DNA of 64,000 bases, from contig NC_044018.1 of NCBI RefSeq assembly GCF_900496995.4, positions 6,596,501-6,660,500 on the forward strand. Direction: 5' to 3'. The translations under genes and the position numbers were made by a program. The notes below the pieces were generated by a model. That model saw only the letters and a list, made by a program, of their open reading frames with translations, was not told where the DNA came from and did no database searches. This document shows positions 59,715 through 64,000 of this stretch, one piece after another. The stretch's first letter is position 1; each line of letters begins with the position of its first letter. The stretch comes from Aquila chrysaetos chrysaetos (Eukaryota; Chordata; Aves; Accipitriformes; Accipitridae).

Positions 59715-62699
59715 TTCTCCAGAAAATATATCATTGAATCCTCTCAACTTATCTGTGTTGTATTCAGTAGCCACAAACTTGGAACACCAGAAAAATGATA
59801 CAGATGTTGGACTTTAGTGTGATGTTATTCTGAATGGAGTCCTGGGGCTGGTCTGATATCATTACAGCCATTTCCTATATTCTGTAGGTTTCTATCCATA
59901 CTATAAAATCCCATTTTCCAGTTAAGCAAATTTGTTAAGTAGAAAACTTCTCCTGAAGCCATTTGAAAGATGTCTGCTTCTCTAAAGGGAAATAAGGTTG
60001 ATAAGATTGTGCTCTGTGTGTGCGTTTGTGCACATCTGTTCCTGCATTAGTGATCTGCAACCCCGAATTTAATAGCATGGTAGCAGTTTTTGCCATAATG
60101 CATTTCCATAAACTGCAATGCAGATAGCTGGCTGGTAAGAGAAGAGATCCCCTATTCATGTTGCTGTTGACAGAAAAGCTAATAAGCCTATTAGGTTTCA
60201 GAGAAAACACACAAGACAGCTTAATTAAATTGCCACCTTGCTGTATGGTTTATTTCTTTTAAAAACGCATAGAAGTTACCCTTTGCCTGGCAATGATCTT
60301 AAAAGCCAGCATCATTACACATGCCTGTGTCCTGCCAAGATTTTTTCCCCAGCTATAAAAAGTGATAGCACTTAATTATCAAGATTCTCACCCTTTTTGA
60401 TAAAAGGTGTAATCTGAGTATCTGTAAAATCCCGAGCTCTTATACAATCTCAAGCCTTGGACTGAAGACCTTTGGGCCCAGAATGGACTTGCAGAAGGGA
60501 AGGGCAGTCTTTACACAGAGAAACTGTAATTATCCACCAGCACAGTCATGTGCTGTTTCTTCTTAGAGAAAGAATGCCAAATATTCTGAAATTCTGAATA
60601 TTTGTATTTTGCCAAATACAAAAAATATTTTTTGTAGTTGGAGATGCTGGTAATCTCTCTTTACTTCCATACCAAAGTATATGAAACGGTTCCCTCTCTC
60701 TGCCCTAGCAGACACCTTCATAAAGAAAAACTTCCTGTAAGGACAAATTATTTCACCAAGAAACCCTGAGAAGCATGTTTCCAAAAGACATTTCAATAAA
60801 AATATCATAGCAATATTTTCAACCTAGGGTAAAAACATCTTCCCCCCCACCCCGATTCCTAATGTATTCTTTGCTTCAAAGAAGAACAGAACCTGGAGGC
60901 ACTCCAGGAATCTCATACCTGTCCGCTTAATGAGCGGAGGGCTCCAGGGCCTTTCCTTGCCCATATATGATCTAATATCCTGGTAAACATTTGCATCAAT
61001 ATTCACAGGCTCTGGAATGGAGTACATTAATCCTTAAATTTAATCCTTCAGGATGCTTACTCTTAGACCATCTAATCTGACCTCCTATATATCCCATTCT
61101 TTACAGCTCATTGATATTTGATTTTGAACTTACTGAAGTCACATGTGAGGGTGCAGAACTGGAATCTGAAGACACTACTTTGTTGTTCAAATGGCTTCAT
61201 AAAAAAAATCTTGCTAAATTTGAATATTTTGTAAAGTAATTTCTTTCAGGTATATCAATTCTGCCTCAGAAAACTGTATCCGAGGGGTCGTGCTAAAGCT
61301 GTTTCCTTTCCAGTCTCTAAAAATGAAGGTCTTTTCTGTTCTTTTACCAGGACAAGAGCACAATTTTCTGAAGTACAATGACAGCTTCATCACTGATCTG
61401 AACACCCCGTATGACTACGAATCATTGATGCACTATGAACCATTTTCATTTAACAAAAATGAAAGCAAGCCCACAATCACAGCGAAGATACCAGAATTTG
61501 ATAACATAATTGGGCAACGTCTAGACATCAGTGCCATTGACCTGGAAAGACTGAATCGCATGTATAACTGCAGTAAGTCATAATTTAACTGTGGCAAACT
61601 GTTTCTTTGTTTATACTTGAGCCTGGCTGGTTCACCTCTCTAACGTCTCTAAAACCACAAAAACTCTTCTCAGGTGCTCTTGAGGAGGTATGGGAGACAA
61701 CCCGTGCTGTAAAGACCCAAACTGTTTATTCCCTTCTCATCCCTCTCTTTGGCTCTGTTAACTGTCATTACTTTTCCAAAACTCCAATTAGTCAATGAAA
61801 GTCAATCCATTCACATCTTTTCTTCCACATTGCTCCTAGGGGTTCAGACATGTGGTTATGTTCTGCTGGTGTGTGGACAGCTTCATTGTGCTTTTGTAAG
61901 ATGAATGCAACAGTACTTTATCCTCTTTGACTAACATTTGGTTTTAATTAGGTTATTTTGCACCTGAGCTTGGCTAAGTCTACAGTCCAACACAGTAGTT
62001 GGTTGCTAAGCCGGTTGAAGATGTTACCACTACATGTGATTGTAGTGAGAAGTTATTGTCCCCATGGATCTGCCAACAGAAGCATCTACTTGCAGGCAAA
62101 CTCAGCTGAACTGGCCTAAGGTGACTGGTTAGACTTTGTTTGAAGTGGAAGAACAGTGCTCATGCTCATCAAGCAGAGAAGTGAGCCATGAAGAACAATA
62201 AACTCCAGCCGAGGAATGGTTAAATACACGACCACCACTATTCACAAAGGGACTTGTCTCTCCAAGGCTTACAAGCAGGCACAAAGACCACCACCATCAG
62301 TCACCGTGTTTCAGCTGCCGTGTAGGAGTTTGTTAACCTTCTGCAAAGTGGTCAGATGTTGTTATCTTTATGCAGGGAATCCCTCCAGGAATCAAATATT
62401 TCCTCTTTTGAGTCTTTGGGCTCACATCTGCTGTCAGTTGTCTTCTCTACATGATGACCATACTAGTGTAAACAAAACCCCCCAAAATTAGAGCAGAAAT
62501 TTTAATGAGATACTTCTTTGGAGGTAACCATGTGTGCATTTTTTTTCAGCTTCAACTCACACTTTTTTGGACCAGTGTTCTTTTGAGTTTGAAAATATCT
62601 GCGGCATGATTCAGGGCGCCAGAGATGATCTAGACTGGGTCCATCAACAGAGCAGTGCTACAGGGCAGGAAGACCACACACTTTCTGGGCGCTGTAGAG
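54703..62699 (+). CDS. MEP1A: Meprin A subunit alpha, first nine coding exons (runs off window)
   Basis: Astacin-family zinc endopeptidase of kidney and intestinal brush border and secretions. Exons: 54703-54771, 54857-54881, 54977-55030, 55883-55923, 56034-56112, 56431-56548, 58098-58273, 61351-61572, 62550-62699, all in phase, 311 residues so far. Order: signal peptide ([14 protein letters not shown]), propeptide with aspartate-switch FQGD (56-59), astacin domain with [13 protein letters not shown] (His 157, 161, 167; Glu 158), Met-turn SLMHY (Met 214, Tyr 216), end of the astacin domain at MYNC (261), then the start of the MAM domain ([20 protein letters not shown]). The ATG has a strong Kozak context and a TATA box upstream. 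It resembles human MEP1A more closely than the first copy does (Met-turn, DITDLNTPY-like loop, MAM start), so I take it as the orthologue. MAM remainder, MATH, EGF and transmembrane exons must lie beyond 64000. Confidence 0.95.
57018..57112. repeat. Intronic repeat, copy A (before the zinc-binding exon of MEP1A)
   Basis: About 95 bases beginning 'tggctcttctttaatgaaag' and including 'ctctcaaaatctgaaagg' and 'ctcagagattctgg'. It is a near-identical direct repeat of 58638-58731. Confidence 0.85.
58638..58731. repeat. Intronic repeat, copy B (after the zinc-binding exon of MEP1A)
   Basis: Begins 'tggctcttctttaatcaaag' and follows copy A at 57018-57112 with a handful of substitutions. The pair flanks the 176-base exon at 58098-58273 in direct orientation. 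Confidence 0.85.
59677..59713. repeat. Uninterrupted poly-T tract of 37 bases
   Basis: Pure T-run in MEP1A intron 7. Length in the true genome may differ because such runs slip in replication and sequencing. Confidence 0.9.
61030..61105. repeat. Possible ancient CR1-like fragment
   Basis: 'gaccatctaatctgacctcc' followed by 'tatatatccc' resembles the end of old sauropsid CR1 copies. Strongly degenerate and short. Confidence 0.35.
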
Positions 62700-64000
62700 G
62701 TAAAACGAAGTAACAGAACACTTCCCTATGGAAAAGGGGTTAGCTGGAGTAACGGTCCCTTGTGCATGCCTGTACTGGTCTGTGTGCTTTAAATACAGTG
62801 TCTTTAACAACTTCGCTGAACCTGTCATTGTAGTCAACCCATGAGAAAACCCAGCACTGGCTACTCTGAAAACACGGGATTAAATGACCATATTTAAGAC
62901 ACTACCCAGCAAACATCAGAGTTATAATGTTTCTAGTTAAGCAAAAAGCCTTACTTTTCACGTGTCTTGGTTCTGTGAGTGTGAGTTTATAGTTGCACTT
63001 GGGCTCTCATTAAGCTTTTTGAACATGGTGGAATGTTCACACCAGCAAGATAAAAGGGGACAAAGAACAATGTTAACTAGAGGCCTTTGAATTATAACCT
63101 GGAAAAGGATTTACTGCAACTTCCAAAGTATGAGTAAGAGTTATGTTACCCCATGATAAGAATGAAACGGCACTCTTAGCCACTCATAAATGTTGTGTTT
63201 GCAAAGCGAATGTTAAGTTAAGCTGGTTCTGGAGGTAGAAGAAAGTTGCAAAGTATTTTATGATAGGAGTTTAGGGATAATTTTCTTTTTCACATGGTAA
63301 TTTTGCCATTTTTCAAAGGAAGAAAATCTCAGAAAGTGTGGAGTCAGCCCCAGTCAGTTGCAGGGTGCTAGCTTACAAGTGAGAATAAAGATTAAATCTC
63401 AACAGTCAGTTCTGAAAAGCAAGGGCCTGATTTGTCATTATTTAGACAGGGTAAACTACTACAGACTTCCAAAAAAAAGTGAATTCTGTAGTAAATTTTG
63501 CCTAAGTACAGAGTGGAGGAATCCTGGCCTAAAGCACATTCAGTTGTGCTTTGTTACTCTTTCATAAAGGAAAAATTTGACTTGCACTCAGGAGTAGACT
63601 ATTCCCCTTATGTGATCCACTCCCTGGAAAGAACAAATCCTCAACCTCTTATAATGCTGGTACTTGTTGATCAGGTCCAAGAATGCAATATAACTCAAGA
63701 AAACCACCTGACAGCTTCTAGAAGTACATGCTCCTAACCCTCATCTGCATTTTTTAATCCTTTCTCTCCTTTTTTTCCCCCATATAGTATAACTGTAACT
63801 AAAAGATAATTCAGCTGACTTGTTTGAGATGATCAGGCAAAATCCAACCTGTCTGAAGTAAGCACTTAGCCTGCACTTATGCTTTAACATCTAGTGACTC
63901 GGTACAAAATAAGTATCAACTTTATCTGAAGAGTTAATGGAGAGGGGTAGGTGTCTCTGGATCTGCAGGGTGTCTAAATGAATTGCATGAGTAGGGAGTG
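62700..64000 (+). other. MEP1A: MEP1A intron 9, incomplete
   Basis: Donor GTAAAA after 62699. The next expected exon (equivalent to 48479-48694, with the LLESRVLYP segment of the MAM domain) is not present up to 64000. Confidence 0.8.

Overview
The window looks like a piece of a bird chromosome. It carries CR1 LINE 3'-end fragments, solo LTRs of avian endogenous-retrovirus type and CpG-rich promoters, and it has the vertebrate gene order PLA2G7 - ANKRD66 - MEP1A. All gene models were read by eye from splice sites, conserved motifs and remembered family features. No database search was possible.

Layout. 1-4017: no recognisable gene, one CR1 fragment. 4017-12986 (minus): PLA2G7, PAF acetylhydrolase, ten coding exons with an intact Ser/Asp/His triad; one intron holds a solo LTR with a perfect 5-bp target-site duplication. 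13.2-14.95 kb: a CpG island containing the intact single-exon IMP3 gene (13931-14488, plus), divergent from PLA2G7. 14.5-22.5 kb: non-coding, with a second G/C-run-rich CpG island at 19.3-20.4 kb that has no recognisable gene. 22507-30696 (plus): ANKRD66, three coding exons, with an LTR, CR1 pieces and microsatellites in its second intron. 30.7-38.8 kb: intergenic, with another LTR. 38780-51871 (plus): a complete 13-exon meprin-alpha-like gene. 51.9-54.7 kb: a short intergenic stretch with an LTR fragment holding a 39-bp minisatellite. 54703-64000 (plus): a second meprin alpha gene (MEP1A), first nine coding exons, running off the window.

The main point of interest is the tandem meprin-alpha pair. 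The two copies match exon by exon. The upstream copy is unusual: its last exon stops right after the MATH domain, so it has no EGF, transmembrane or tail segment and should be soluble. Its Met-turn methionine is leucine (SVLHY rather than SLMHY), and its signal-peptide exon uses a shifted donor that leaves only a 55-bp intron. The downstream copy looks like the canonical MEP1A.

Functionally, PLA2G7 hydrolyses PAF and oxidised phospholipids, IMP3 acts in the U3 snoRNP during 18S rRNA maturation, ANKRD66 is an ankyrin-repeat protein of unknown role, and meprins are astacin-family zinc endopeptidases of brush borders and secretions. Nothing in the sequence suggests they form one pathway. The grouping reflects conserved synteny plus one local duplication, with IMP3 as an extra neighbour.
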